DNA from: Lujinxingia litoralis
GTDB taxonomy: Bacteria > Myxococcota_A > Bradymonadia > Bradymonadales > Bradymonadaceae
Reading direction: 5' to 3'
Length of the DNA: 64,000 nt
Assembly: GCF_003260125.1 (NCBI RefSeq)
Contig: NZ_QHKO01000011.1
Coordinates: 62,001 to 126,000, forward strand
In this document: one piece after another, positions 24,738 to 33,725 of the stretch
Numbering within the stretch: the first letter of the stretch is position 1
How the letters are laid out: each line of letters opens with the position of its first letter
Program-made: the position numbers and the translations under genes
The notes under the pieces: model-generated
The model's database searches: none
What the model saw: only the letters and a program-made list of their open reading frames with translations
Told to the model about the DNA's origin: nothing

Positions 24738-25214
24738 TTATCCCCGGTGGCGGCGAGCGTGGAGCGCGCGGACCTGTGCGTCGAGCCCCTCGACGGGGCC
24801 TTCGACCCGGGCGTCTTTGATCACCTCGGTGATCGGGAGGGGGTGCAGGGGGCTCTCGGGGGCGCCGAGCTCGTCGAGCCACTGCACGAGCTGGCCGGTG
24901 GAGCTGGCGTAGACGATGCGGCCCAGCCCCACCCAGCCGTGGGCGGCGGCGCACATCGGGCAGTGCTCGCCAGAGGTGTAGACCACCGCCTGAGCGCGCT
25001 GCTCGGGGGTGAGGTGGGCGGCGGCCCAGCGGGCGATCTCGAACTCGGGGTGTTGGGTGGCGTCGTCGCGGGTGTGGATGCGGTTGCGGGCCTCCCGGAG
25101 CACCTTTCCTTCGTGCACGAGCAATGAGCCGAAGGGGGCATCGCCTTCGTTGAGGGCCTCGGTGGCCAGTTCAACGCAGCGGGTGAGGTGGTGGCGGTCC
25201 TGGTCGGTGATCAT
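24738..25214 (-). CDS. Nucleoside/cytidine deaminase-family protein (guanine or tRNA-adenosine deaminase-like)
   Basis: This 158-residue zinc deaminase has the CDA motifs: HPEFEIARWAA (zinc-ligand His followed by the proton-shuttle Glu) and TSGEHCPMCAAAHGW (the two zinc Cys). The opening DAPFGSLLVHEGKVL and late GLGRIVYAS fit the guanine deaminase/TadA-like branch rather than tetrameric cytidine deaminase. The position before the first zinc Cys is His, where most members have Pro. It probably deaminates a free base or nucleoside; true TadA would have a different C-terminal helix. The frame is open to 25361, but I chose the ATG at 25214 because GGAG precedes it and the extension is not family-like. 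It stands alone. Confidence 0.8.
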   Translation of the reverse strand: MITDQDRHHLTRCVELATEALNEGDAPFGSLLVHEGKVLREARNRIHTRDDATQHPEFEIARWAAAHLTPEQRAQAVVYTSGEHCPMCAAAHGWVGLGRIVYASSTGQLVQWLDELGAPESPLHPLPITEVIKDARVEGPVEGLDAQVRALHARRHRG

Positions 25215-25334
25215 GGGGGGGCTCCGGAGATGGGAGTGGGGAGGGGGCTCTCGGCCGCGTAAGTTACAGCGTTCTGAGGGGTGTTTGCCAGTCGGGCGCC
25301 CGGAGGGCTGGTGAGGCGCCCAGCCGAACAAAAA

Positions 25335-25363
25335 AAGTGGCGAGCCCGAAGGGCTCGCCACTT
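25335..25363 (-). terminator. Intrinsic terminator of the giant lipoprotein gene
   Basis: AAGTGGCGAGCCC-GAA-GGGCTCGCCACTT, a perfect 13-bp stem. The A-tract at 25329-25336 becomes a T-tract when read leftward, matching the gene that ends at 25390. Confidence 0.92.
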
Positions 25364-25389
25364 GTTTGTGCCGGAGTTACCCGGGGAGA

Positions 25390-28300
25390 TCAGCGCGCGA
25401 CAGACACGTAATCAAAACGCAGCAGGATGTCGTCGATGCCGTTGAAGTTCAGACCGTTGCCGCCCTCGAGGCTGATGACATCGGCGGGGATGAAGAGGGC
25501 GTAATCGCCGTAGAGGCCGCGGGCGGCCAGCTCGGCGGTCTGGCCGCTGGCGTATTCAGCGCCCTCAAACTCGCCGCGGTCGACGTTGAAGAAGGCCTGG
25601 ATGCGGGCGCGGCTATAATCTTCGACGCCGCGGCCGCCGCCCTGGGACTGGCCAAAGTCGGCGCCGACGCCGGGCACGCGGAAGAGGTTGCGGGCGGGCT
25701 GGACGGTGGCCATCTGGAAGGAGGGCTGGCCGGCGGCCGGGACCCCACACCACTGGCTGAAGAAGGTGTTGCGCTTGAGCAGGTCCAGGCGCACGTTCTG
25801 GGTGTCGGAGCCCTGGTAGATGTTCTGGCCAAGCACCGAGGCGTTGATGGCCCAGAGGCGCTCGGCGCAGTCGTTCTGCGAGAAGATGGGCACGCCGCGG
25901 GTTTCAAAGCCCAGCGCGCCGAGCGGGGCCAGGGTAAAGGGGAGGCGCTGGCCCAGGTAGGTGGCGCCCTCGTAGACGGCGAAACGCTCATCGGCCAGCA
26001 GGATGCGGAAGCGCTCGGCCGGGGTGAGCGGCCCCAGGCTCTCGGGCCAGAGCGAGGCGTCGCCGAGCTGGAGGATGTCGTCGCGCAGGCTGACCACGGT
26101 GTTGAGCTCGGTGGGCATGGAGCCGTTGATGCCGCGGGTGTTGGCGTCGGCCCAGAGCTGCTCGAGCACGTTCTGGCGCAGTTCCATGGGGGTCTGGGCC
26201 TCAAACACGGCCTGCCGCACGGCCAGCGAGGCCTGGTACTCGTATTCGACCGCGCGCACCGCCAGGTAGGTGGCGCGTTTGGCGATCTGGAAGTCGTGGG
26301 CGTAGGTCGTGATCTTTTCGTTGACCCACACATCGCCGGAGGCGTCGGGGACTTCCATGTTTTCGACCCGCTCTAAGTAGGCGTTGCCCGATTCGTGGAC
26401 ACGGAGTGCGGCGTGGGTGAGCTCGAAGAGCGTGGCGTGGGCGCGCTGCAGATCGAAGACGGCGCGCTCCACCTCGATGGAGGCGGTGCGCAGGCTCACC
26501 AGCTCCATGCGGGCGTCGTTGGCGCAGATCTCAAACTCGGCCTCGGCCTCCAGCCCGGCGACCAGGTTGTCGTGTTCGTGCTGGGCGTTTTCCATGCCGG
26601 TTTCCAGACCGATGGACACGATGTTGGCCACGGTTTCGACGGCGCCGGCGGCGCAGGCGACCCCGACGGAACCGGCGGAGAAGACGGCGGAGATGGGGTT
26701 GCTCGTATCGGAGCCGGCGACGGTGGAGGCGCAGTCTTTGACGCCGGCGGCGGCGGTGGCGACTCCGTCGGCGATGGCCTTGGCCGCGCGCAGGCCCTGC
26801 ATGTTGGCCAGGTGGTTCTCGCGGGCCGTCTGAAGCTGGGCGTTGGCTGACTCCAGGATCCAGCAGGAGCGCATGGCGATGTCGTAGGCGTCGGTATGCT
26901 CGGCGATGGCCTCGCGGGCCTGCTCCAGGTCGCGGGTGGCGGCGACGATCTCCAGGTGGGCCTCGCCAAGGCTTCCGACGAGGCAGTCGGGCTCCTCCAG
27001 GGGGTTGTTGGGCAGGGGCACCTCCAGGTTCATGGTGGGGAAATCGGCGCGGCAGCTGCTGATGGCGTGGGCCATCACCGGGCGGACACCGGATGCGTCG
27101 GTGCCGTCTTGCCCGTCGCCGATAAAGGCGTCGAGGGAGCGGGGGGTGGTCAGCCCCAGGATACCGCGTTCTAAGGGGAGTTCGGTGACCGAGGTGTCGT
27201 GGTCGCAGATCATGCAGACCGTGCCCTGGCCGGAGCAGGCTCCCACCGAGGCGCTTTCGCCCTCGTCGATGCTCTCGCCAAAGCAGCTCTGGGCGAAGGC
27301 GCGGGCGTCTTCGTCGGTGAAGCCGGCGTCCTGGGTCAGGGTGCTGGCGTTGTACTCGGTATGAAGGCAGAAGCGTCCCATCACGTCGTCGTCGGTCCAG
27401 AAGCGGTACCACTGATCGAAGTCGATGGCACAGGCCGGGTACTCGTCTGCCGGGGCGATAAAGCAGGAGGTCGGGTCGAAGTTCGGGTCGCCCAGGTAAT
27501 TCTCGCCAAGGGGGCCGCAGTAGTCGCGCAGGGTGGCTTCGTAGCGATTGCGCACGTCCTCGATCCAGCGGGCGAAGTCGCGGTTGTCATGGGCCTGACG
27601 CACGCGGCGATCTTGCTGCGCGACAAAGGAGTTGCGGGCCTCGGCCAGGCTGGCCTCGGCCTGGGCGACGGCGACCGGGGCCCAGGCGTCGGTGGCGATG
27701 GAGGTGCCCAGGAGAAAGTCGCTGATGGCGCCAAAGCGTCCGGAGGGGCCGGAGGCGCCGTCGGGGTTGAAGTAAAGGGGAAGATCGTTGTCGTCGATGC
27801 CCAGGGGGTTATCGCCCTTGAGCAAGACATTGCGGTAACCCAGGAGCTCGCCGGTGGCGCTGCTCGCGCGAGTGGCCGAGGCGAAGTAGGCGTCGCTCCA
27901 GCGCAGGTTGGGGTTGGCGGTCAGAGCGCGGCGGTGCAGGTCGGCGGCGACGGCCTGCGCGACAACGAGGCGCGGCAGCAGGTCGGCGACCGGGGCGTTG
28001 ATGCGCTCGACGGTGTCGCCATAGCGATCTTCAAGAAGGATGCGGCCGACTTTGGCCTGGCGCGCCAGGGCATCGAGGATGGCGCTGGCCACCGGCTCAC
28101 TCTGGTCGCTGCCGACGCCAAACTCGGTGCCATAGCGGTGCACGCGGTAGTCGGGCTGCTGGAGCGCGGCGCCGCTCGTTTCCATCAACGCCGCAATCAC
28201 ATGCGGGCTGAAGAGAAGATCCCAGCCTTGAAGCGAGGCTTCGTAAAGAGCTTCGGTCGAGGGTGTGTTCACCGGGTTTGTGCCCCCGCTGAGCGCGGCG

Positions 28301-30594
28301 GCCATGCCCGACTGCTGGTCGGCTTCGTTGGCGAAGTAGGCATGAAGCTGAATCCAGCGCGTCATCAGACGGCTCGTCACGGCGGTGGCGTGCGCCAGGC
28401 CTTCGGGGCCCATGGCGAAGTCCTCAACATCGGCATCCAGGCGCAGTGCGCGGGATTGCAGCGCGAGCGCCATGAGCACGCGCGGCACGTTGACACACGC
28501 GCTCTCCGGGCCGACCACCGCGTGAAAAAGCTCCCCGTCAGCAAGTCCATTCAGAGAGGTCGGGGCTCCCGCCAGGGCAAGCGTCTCTTCGAGGCAGGCA
28601 TCAAGGAGCTCGGCGCCGGTGGCGCTTTCGTTGAGGTCGAGGGGGAAGGCCATGCCCAACTCCGAGCCGCGGCACTTGAGGTCACCGACGATCGGATCGA
28701 GGCTGTTTTCGAGGCCGAAGGTCTGCCAGTCAGCCTGGTCGTAGGTCTGGGGCGGGGTGGCGCAGAGGGGTGTCTCGGCCGCCGAGGGGAGCGTGTAGGC
28801 GAAGCGGCAGGTGCGCGAGACCGAGCCCGACATGCGGTAGGAGTGGGCGTTTGAAGTACCTTCGGAGAAGGTCACCTGGCCGGTGTCGAAGTCGACGGCC
28901 ACATCTTCGAGCCGGCAGCCCAGGACTCGGGTCAGGGTGTCACAGAAGTCATCGTCGTAGGTGGGGCTGGTGCGGGTGACGCCGTTTTCTATGAACGTCA
29001 GCTCCATGTTGGAGAGCTCGCAGGGGATGCCGCCGCCGAGACTCTCATCTAACTCGGTGGTTTCAATGAGATCCGACCGATTCTCGTCTGCATCAACTTC
29101 GGGGTGGGTATCCAGAAGCGCGTTCCAGCGGTTCTGGGTGATACTGAGATCCTGGGTGGAGGGATAACCGATGTTGCGATTAGGTCCGACAAACAGGGAC
29201 GTGAAGTAGTACTGTAGGGCGAGCGAGTTGAAGCCCTGATCGATGAAAGCGCCAGGAAGTACGCCTTCGCCAGGAAAGCCCGCCTCGTCTCGAATAATGG
29301 GGGCCAGGTTGTTGGGTTTAAAGTTAACCAGATCATCGGATGCGGGGATGCGCTCTAAGATCTCGCGTAGCGTCGCTTCATAAGGAGTGTCCTGGAGCAG
29401 GCGCGCCGCCGGGTTGTAGCCCAGGCTGGCGTCGGCCTGAGGAGAGGGTGCGGGGTCGGTGACATCGCTGACGCGCACCATGTCCAGGGCCCAGGAGACG
29501 GTGGGGGCGGTCGCGCCGCTGCCGATGTACTGCTGGTCGATGGCCAGGCTGATGGTGCGGGGGGCGTCGGAGGTGAGGAACTCGGCGGAGGTGGTCTCTA
29601 CGTTGATGACCGAGGTCTGTCCGGCGACCGTCGATTCGAGCAGGCGCGTGATGGGAAGCGCGGCGGAGCCGCGACCCGTAGCGGTGTCGTAGGTCAGCGA
29701 GCCGATGACACCGGCCTCGGCGCTGAGCACGTTGAGGGGGTCATCGATCTGAATGATCGCCTGGCCCGGGGTGCTCTCCCAGAGGGTGGCGTTGACTTCG
29801 AGCATCAGGGGGATGGCGGCCGTCTTGCGCAGGTTGTCGCCCTGGCGAGCGCCGGCGTCGACCAGGCGCAGGGTGCCGCGGTAGCGGCCTTGCAGGGGGG
29901 CCGCCATCGCGGCGATGTCGTCCTGGGAGAGGTGCCCGGGGAGCTGTGTGAGCGTGGGCAAGGAGACGCTGTAGCGGGAGTTGTCGGCGATCACCACGAG
30001 CTCGGCGACCGCGTCGTCGGGGGTGGCGTCGGGGTGGGTCACGCGCACCGCCACCCGGAGCTCGTCCCCGGCTTGGAGGCCCAGCTCCGAGAGGGTGCAC
30101 GCGTCGACAAACTCATCCTCGCCGGGGCAGCGCACCTGCGCGCCGCCGCGGGTGCTCAGACGGGCGCGGTCCAGCGAGGTCTCGGCGATCAGCGGGACCT
30201 CGACGATGGCGTCAGGGCCCGGTACCTGGGAGGCCTGGCGAGGCTTGAGCTTGCCGATGGGCGCGGAGGCCACCGGCAGGATGGCGTTGGCCTCGGCCGG
30301 GGTGCGGCAGGTGCCGAAGCGCCCGCAGACCTGACCCTCGGCGCAGTCGGCGTCAGCGGTGCACTCGTAGGTGCACAGGCCCAACGAGCAGAAGGAGCCG
30401 CAGGGGCACATGTCGTCGCTCAGGCATTCGGTGGGCTCGTTGAGCCGCTGGAGATCGGGCGTACAGACCGTGATCCCCTCCTCAGCGTCGGGCCCCACAT
30501 CGGGAGATTGAGGTGTCTGACCGTCATCACCACCACAGGCCGCGAGCATCCACAGCATCGCGCTCGCACACCACCACTTCTTCATAAGGTTCAT
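25390..30594 (-). CDS. Giant uncharacterised lipoprotein (1734 aa)
   Basis: The leader MNLMKKWWCASAMLWMLAACGG carries a lipobox ending at Cys20. An Asp/Pro-rich spacer and a compact Cys-rich module follow (CLSDDMCPCGSFCSLGLCTYEC, ADCAEGQVCGRFGTC), like the short disulfide repeats of myxobacterial surface proteins. The remaining ~1600 residues mix beta-rich regions with long helical parts (around residue 1290-1530, including an Ala/Gly/Val-rich stretch) and scattered cysteine pairs. I do not recognise an enzyme family. I chose the ATG at 30594 because GAGGACGAG precedes it and it gives a normal lipoprotein signal. The gene is monocistronic, with its own terminator. Confidence 0.8.
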   Translation of the reverse strand: MNLMKKWWCASAMLWMLAACGGDDGQTPQSPDVGPDAEEGITVCTPDLQRLNEPTECLSDDMCPCGSFCSLGLCTYECTADADCAEGQVCGRFGTCRTPAEANAILPVASAPIGKLKPRQASQVPGPDAIVEVPLIAETSLDRARLSTRGGAQVRCPGEDEFVDACTLSELGLQAGDELRVAVRVTHPDATPDDAVAELVVIADNSRYSVSLPTLTQLPGHLSQDDIAAMAAPLQGRYRGTLRLVDAGARQGDNLRKTAAIPLMLEVNATLWESTPGQAIIQIDDPLNVLSAEAGVIGSLTYDTATGRGSAALPITRLLESTVAGQTSVINVETTSAEFLTSDAPRTISLAIDQQYIGSGATAPTVSWALDMVRVSDVTDPAPSPQADASLGYNPAARLLQDTPYEATLREILERIPASDDLVNFKPNNLAPIIRDEAGFPGEGVLPGAFIDQGFNSLALQYYFTSLFVGPNRNIGYPSTQDLSITQNRWNALLDTHPEVDADENRSDLIETTELDESLGGGIPCELSNMELTFIENGVTRTSPTYDDDFCDTLTRVLGCRLEDVAVDFDTGQVTFSEGTSNAHSYRMSGSVSRTCRFAYTLPSAAETPLCATPPQTYDQADWQTFGLENSLDPIVGDLKCRGSELGMAFPLDLNESATGAELLDACLEETLALAGAPTSLNGLADGELFHAVVGPESACVNVPRVLMALALQSRALRLDADVEDFAMGPEGLAHATAVTSRLMTRWIQLHAYFANEADQQSGMAAALSGGTNPVNTPSTEALYEASLQGWDLLFSPHVIAALMETSGAALQQPDYRVHRYGTEFGVGSDQSEPVASAILDALARQAKVGRILLEDRYGDTVERINAPVADLLPRLVVAQAVAADLHRRALTANPNLRWSDAYFASATRASSATGELLGYRNVLLKGDNPLGIDDNDLPLYFNPDGASGPSGRFGAISDFLLGTSIATDAWAPVAVAQAEASLAEARNSFVAQQDRRVRQAHDNRDFARWIEDVRNRYEATLRDYCGPLGENYLGDPNFDPTSCFIAPADEYPACAIDFDQWYRFWTDDDVMGRFCLHTEYNASTLTQDAGFTDEDARAFAQSCFGESIDEGESASVGACSGQGTVCMICDHDTSVTELPLERGILGLTTPRSLDAFIGDGQDGTDASGVRPVMAHAISSCRADFPTMNLEVPLPNNPLEEPDCLVGSLGEAHLEIVAATRDLEQAREAIAEHTDAYDIAMRSCWILESANAQLQTARENHLANMQGLRAAKAIADGVATAAAGVKDCASTVAGSDTSNPISAVFSAGSVGVACAAGAVETVANIVSIGLETGMENAQHEHDNLVAGLEAEAEFEICANDARMELVSLRTASIEVERAVFDLQRAHATLFELTHAALRVHESGNAYLERVENMEVPDASGDVWVNEKITTYAHDFQIAKRATYLAVRAVEYEYQASLAVRQAVFEAQTPMELRQNVLEQLWADANTRGINGSMPTELNTVVSLRDDILQLGDASLWPESLGPLTPAERFRILLADERFAVYEGATYLGQRLPFTLAPLGALGFETRGVPIFSQNDCAERLWAINASVLGQNIYQGSDTQNVRLDLLKRNTFFSQWCGVPAAGQPSFQMATVQPARNLFRVPGVGADFGQSQGGGRGVEDYSRARIQAFFNVDRGEFEGAEYASGQTAELAARGLYGDYALFIPADVISLEGGNGLNFNGIDDILLRFDYVSVAR

Positions 30595-30769
30595 CTCGTC
30601 CTCATCGATTGCATGGACCCACCGCAGCGCACCCAGAGTTTCACGACATTTCGGCACGCAGGTTAGCGCCGGGCGGCGTGCGGGGTCTTTGCCGCAGGCG
30701 CAGACTTTTTGTCTCGGTGCGCCAAAGGCGCGCGGCGGGCGCCGGGAGGTTCAAGGAGGTAAGAAGGGC

Positions 30770-30856
30770 GTGAACTTCAGAGCCATTGGTCGTACACTCC
30801 CGGCCCACAGACATGGCAAAAAACGGGAGCATTGCAGTGAGAGCACACTTAAGTGA
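30770..30856 (+). CDS. Possible 28-residue leader peptide overlapping the regulator start
   Basis: The best ribosome site in this region, AAGGAGGT at 30753-30760, sits 9 bases before a GTG at 30770 that opens a 28-codon frame with a basic peptide (HRHGKKREH) ending TGA at 30854. The frame differs from the regulator's and its stop lies just inside the regulator gene, which would allow translational coupling. Alternatively, the site serves the regulator itself through a TTG at 30786, at an unusually long distance. Speculative. Confidence 0.3.
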   Translation: MNFRAIGRTLPAHRHGKKREHCSESTLK

Positions 30857-32048
30857 TCAGCAGTGGCGGCGAGTGGCGGAGCTCTGGCGAGAAATTCACG
30901 CGCTGAGCAGCGTGAGCCTGGAGCGGGCCTGGGAGCACGTGAACATGCGCCTGGTGGAGCTGGTCGACGGCGTGAGCATGGCGGGTTATGCGCAGCGTCG
31001 GTCGGCGGATGGCGAGGCGGTCGAGCCGGTGTTTTTTAGCTCGGCGGGCTACGATATGGAGCGGCGCTTGCAGATCCTCCGCGCCTGGCAGGAGGCGGAG
31101 CCCGATGTGGAGGGCTGCCCGGTAAATCGGCAGATGGTCCCGGCCGGGTCTCGCTGTCTGGCTGTGCCGCATTCGGCCTGCGTGACCCCGCAGCAGTGGG
31201 AGCACTCGGCGTCGAAGCGTCTGGCCGACGCGCTGGGTATCGCCGATGCGATCACCGTGATCATGCCGGCCTACCAGAGCGCGGAGCTCTTTTTGTGCAT
31301 CGATCGCAAGCGGGGAGGGCGCCCCTTTGATTATGGCGATGCGGCGTTGTTGGTGGCCGCGGTCGAGGGCGTGCGCCCCTTGATGATGCGTTACCTGCGC
31401 TCTCTGGGGATGCTGCCCGGCCAGCAGGCGTTGACTCGGGAGGAGCGCCAGTTGGTGCGCCTGCTGGCCGGCGAGCGCGACGAGGACGCGATCGCCCAGG
31501 AGCTCGGAGCCAGCCTGGAGACGCTGGCGGCCCAAAGCGCGCAGGTCTACCGCAAGCTGGCTGTGGCCAACCGCTACGCGCTGATTCGGCTGTGGTTCGG
31601 GGTGGGGGAGTCGCCGATTTCGATGGATCTGGCAGCGCTCGGGGCGCAGGAGCCGGCGGCGGTGGGGCTGGAGCGCGAGGCCTATGTGGCCGCCCGCGTG
31701 CGTCGGATGCTCCGGGAGGCCCCGGGAGCTCCGCAGCTGCAGCTCGAGGAGGTGGCGCGTCGCCTGAGCATGAGCGAGCGCAACCTGCAGCGTCACCTGC
31801 GTCAGGCCAACACCTCCTTTCGTGCGTTGGTCGATGAGGTCCGGCAGGTTCGCGCCCACCAGATGCTCGCCAGCCCGCAGCTGGAGTTTACCGACATCGC
31901 GCTGCGCCTGGGCTACGAGCAGGTCTCCAGCTTTAATCGCGCCATCAAACGCTGGACCGGCAAGACTCCGGGGGTAGTCCGTTCAGAACTCCTGAGTGCC
32001 GAGCGCCCCCAGGACGACGCTGGCTGCGTCGTCAGGGATTCGCAGTAG
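30786..32048 (+). CDS. Transcriptional regulator with LuxR-type and AraC-type HTH domains
   Basis: This protein has up to 420 residues. The first ~200 resemble a GAF/PAS-like sensor seen in myxobacterial LuxR regulators (FFSSAGYDMERRLQILRAW, DAITVIMPAYQSAELFLCIDR). Residues ~214-270 form a LuxR-type HTH (LTREERQLVRLLAGERDEDAIAQ, then AQVYRKLAVANR). Residues ~300-400 form an AraC domain with both helix-turn-helix units (LSMSERNLQRHLRQANTSFR, FTDIALRLGYEQVSSFNRA). Two DNA-binding domains in one chain is unusual. The start is uncertain: TTG 30786, ATG 30813 or GTG 30837. The last ~17 residues and the stop come from the ~108-bp repeat beginning at 31997. Target genes unknown. Confidence 0.78.
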   Translation: MVVHSRPTDMAKNGSIAVRAHLSDQQWRRVAELWREIHALSSVSLERAWEHVNMRLVELVDGVSMAGYAQRRSADGEAVEPVFFSSAGYDMERRLQILRAWQEAEPDVEGCPVNRQMVPAGSRCLAVPHSACVTPQQWEHSASKRLADALGIADAITVIMPAYQSAELFLCIDRKRGGRPFDYGDAALLVAAVEGVRPLMMRYLRSLGMLPGQQALTREERQLVRLLAGERDEDAIAQELGASLETLAAQSAQVYRKLAVANRYALIRLWFGVGESPISMDLAALGAQEPAAVGLEREAYVAARVRRMLREAPGAPQLQLEEVARRLSMSERNLQRHLRQANTSFRALVDEVRQVRAHQMLASPQLEFTDIALRLGYEQVSSFNRAIKRWTGKTPGVVRSELLSAERPQDDAGCVVRDSQ

Positions 32049-32320
32049 CGTTGCTACAGCTTCATCCCTGGCTCCTTGCTAAGTCGCCGCCCTGAATGCG
32101 CTCGGGTGCCGAGCGCCCCAGGACGACGCTGGCGGCGTCGTCAGGGATTCGCAGTAGCGTTGCTACAGCTTCATCCCTGCCTCCTTGCTAAGTCGCCGCC
32201 CTGGGACACTCGGGTGCCGAGCGGCCCAGAACGACGCTGGCGGCGTCGTCAGGGATTCGCAGTAGCGTTGCTACAGCTTCATCCCTGCCTCCTTGCCAGG
32301 CGCCGCCCTGGGACACTCGG
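31997..32320 (+). repeat. ~108-bp structured dispersed repeat, locus 3 (three tandem copies)
   Basis: Copies at 31997-32105, 32107-32213 and 32215-32320. Best-formed stems: CGACGC/GCGTCG, CAGGGAT...ATCCCTG enclosing GTAGC-GTT-GCTAC, and closing ends CCGAG/CTCGG. In the third copy CCCAG/CTGGG adds to the closing stem. The first copy overlaps the end of the AraC/LuxR regulator and supplies its stop; it has one extra C that sets the frame so that translation stops at the same TAG as in locus 1. Confidence 0.9.
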
Positions 32321-32348
32321 AGCTGGGGTAATGCGGGGGGAAAGGCTG

Positions 32349-32432
32349 CGGACGGCGGTACAGGTGCGATTCCTGGGTAAGAAAGGGTGATGTACGGCGG
32401 TCGGGGGTGTTTCTTGAGTTCGTGAGGGTTTG
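32349..32432 (+). repeat. 42-bp hairpin array, locus 3 (2 units)
   Basis: Two units (starting 32349 and 32391) share ACGGCGGTACAGG, AAGAAAGGGTGATGTACGGCGG and GGGGTGTTTCTTG with the array at 11313-11480, and stand the same 29 bp after the last ~108-bp repeat. The spacer between (TGCGGGG...GAAAG) is also conserved, so repeat, spacer and array moved or evolved as one module. 32433-32532 is otherwise empty upstream DNA of the Dus gene. Confidence 0.8.
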
Positions 32433-32532
32433 GGGTGGGGTGCGGGTGAGGGTGGCGTATGCTTTTCCTCGCGGGCGCGGGCCGCTATAAGGCGCGACGA
32501 GTCCGGGTGACGCAACCAAGACGAGGTGAGCG

Positions 32533-33651
32533 ATGGGAATTCCCTTTGAAAAACTGACGCCGAAGCGGTGGGGCGGTGAGGTGCCGGGGCCGGTGGAGCG
32601 CCCTCCGCTGGATCTGGGGCATGGGGTGGTGCTCGATCCGCCGGTGGTGCTCTCGCCGATGGCGGCGGTGACCAGCTCGCCATTTCGCCGGGTGTGTCGG
32701 GATATGGGGGCGGGGATGGTGGCCACCGAGATGGTGAGCGCGGTGGGGTTGATTCACCGGGCGCCGATGGCGGTGTCGATGGTGGATCTGGTGGAGGGGG
32801 AGTCGCCGGTGTGTGTGCAGATCTACGGGAAGCGTCCCGAGGAGCTGGCGCGGGCGGCGCAGATCGCGGTGGAGCTGGGGGCGGACGTGGTCGATCTGAA
32901 CATGGGCTGCCCGATGAAGAAGGTGGTCTCCAGCGGGCACGGGGCGGCGCTCTTGCGGGATGTGGGGCGAGTGCAGGAGATCTTTAGCGCGATGAGCGAA
33001 GCGGTGGATGTGCCGGTGACCGGTAAGATGCGGGCCGGGTGGGAGGACACCAGCGCGGTGGAGGTGGCCCGGGCGATGGAGGCCGGCGGGGCGGCGGCTC
33101 TGACGATTCACGGGCGTACCCGCAGCGCGATGTACGACGGGCATGCCGACTTAAGTGTGATCGCCGCGGTGAAAGAGGCGGTGGGGATTCCGGTGATCGG
33201 CAATGGCGATGTTTGCGACTGGGTGAGCGCGCGGCGCATGTTTTCGGCCACCGGCTGCGATGCGGTGATGGTGGCCCGCGGGGCGTTGGGCAACCCCTGG
33301 GTGTTTCGGGAGATCGCCGCCGATTTGCGTGGGGAGGCCATTCCCGAGCCGCCTTCGCCCGAGCTGAAGCGGGAGACGCTCTTGCGCCATGTGGAGCTCT
33401 ATCTGGAGCGCTTTGGGGAGGCGCGCACCTGCAAGGAGATTCGCAAGCACCTGCTCTGGTACTACCGCGGCACCCCCGGGGAGCTGGTGCTGCGCCGGCG
33501 ATTGAGCGGGCTGGAGAGCGCCGAGGACATTCGCCAGGCGATCGATGCGGCGCTTGAGGCCAATCAGGGGCAGGCGGAGCTGCGGGCCAAGAGTCACCCG
33601 CGGGCGGCCGAGATCGAGGCCGAGGCAGCCGGGAAGGCGCCGGCGGAGTGA
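32533..33651 (+). CDS. dusB: tRNA-dihydrouridine synthase, DusB-type
   Basis: This 372-residue flavoenzyme reduces specific uridines of tRNA to dihydrouridine. Seen: VVLSPMAAVTSSPFRRVCR (FMN-binding strand 1 and tRNA contact), CVQIYGKRPEELARAA, DLNMGCPMKKVVSSGHGAALL with the conserved catalytic-region Cys, TGKMRAGW, LTIHGRTRSAMY and VIGNGDV, VMVARGALGNPW, all in the family order. The C-terminal helical tRNA-binding domain (HVELYLERFGEARTCKEIRKHL) fits DusB better than DusA or DusC. GAGGTG lies 4 bases before the ATG. The length is normal apart from a Glu/Ala-rich tail. It stands alone after the repeat block. Confidence 0.93.
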   Translation: MGIPFEKLTPKRWGGEVPGPVERPPLDLGHGVVLDPPVVLSPMAAVTSSPFRRVCRDMGAGMVATEMVSAVGLIHRAPMAVSMVDLVEGESPVCVQIYGKRPEELARAAQIAVELGADVVDLNMGCPMKKVVSSGHGAALLRDVGRVQEIFSAMSEAVDVPVTGKMRAGWEDTSAVEVARAMEAGGAAALTIHGRTRSAMYDGHADLSVIAAVKEAVGIPVIGNGDVCDWVSARRMFSATGCDAVMVARGALGNPWVFREIAADLRGEAIPEPPSPELKRETLLRHVELYLERFGEARTCKEIRKHLLWYYRGTPGELVLRRRLSGLESAEDIRQAIDAALEANQGQAELRAKSHPRAAEIEAEAAGKAPAE

Positions 33652-33725
33652 GCCGGGGCGCCGAGCGGCCTTTGTCAGGGCCGGTCTGCGGGCGAATCCC
33701 GCGCGTTCAAAAAAAAGTGGGGAGA

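Noticed and set aside
27199..28854. Plus-strand open frame inside the giant lipoprotein gene
   Set aside because: Gly/Ala/Val/Arg-rich antisense shadow with no motif or ribosome site; the minus-strand gene is continuous across it.
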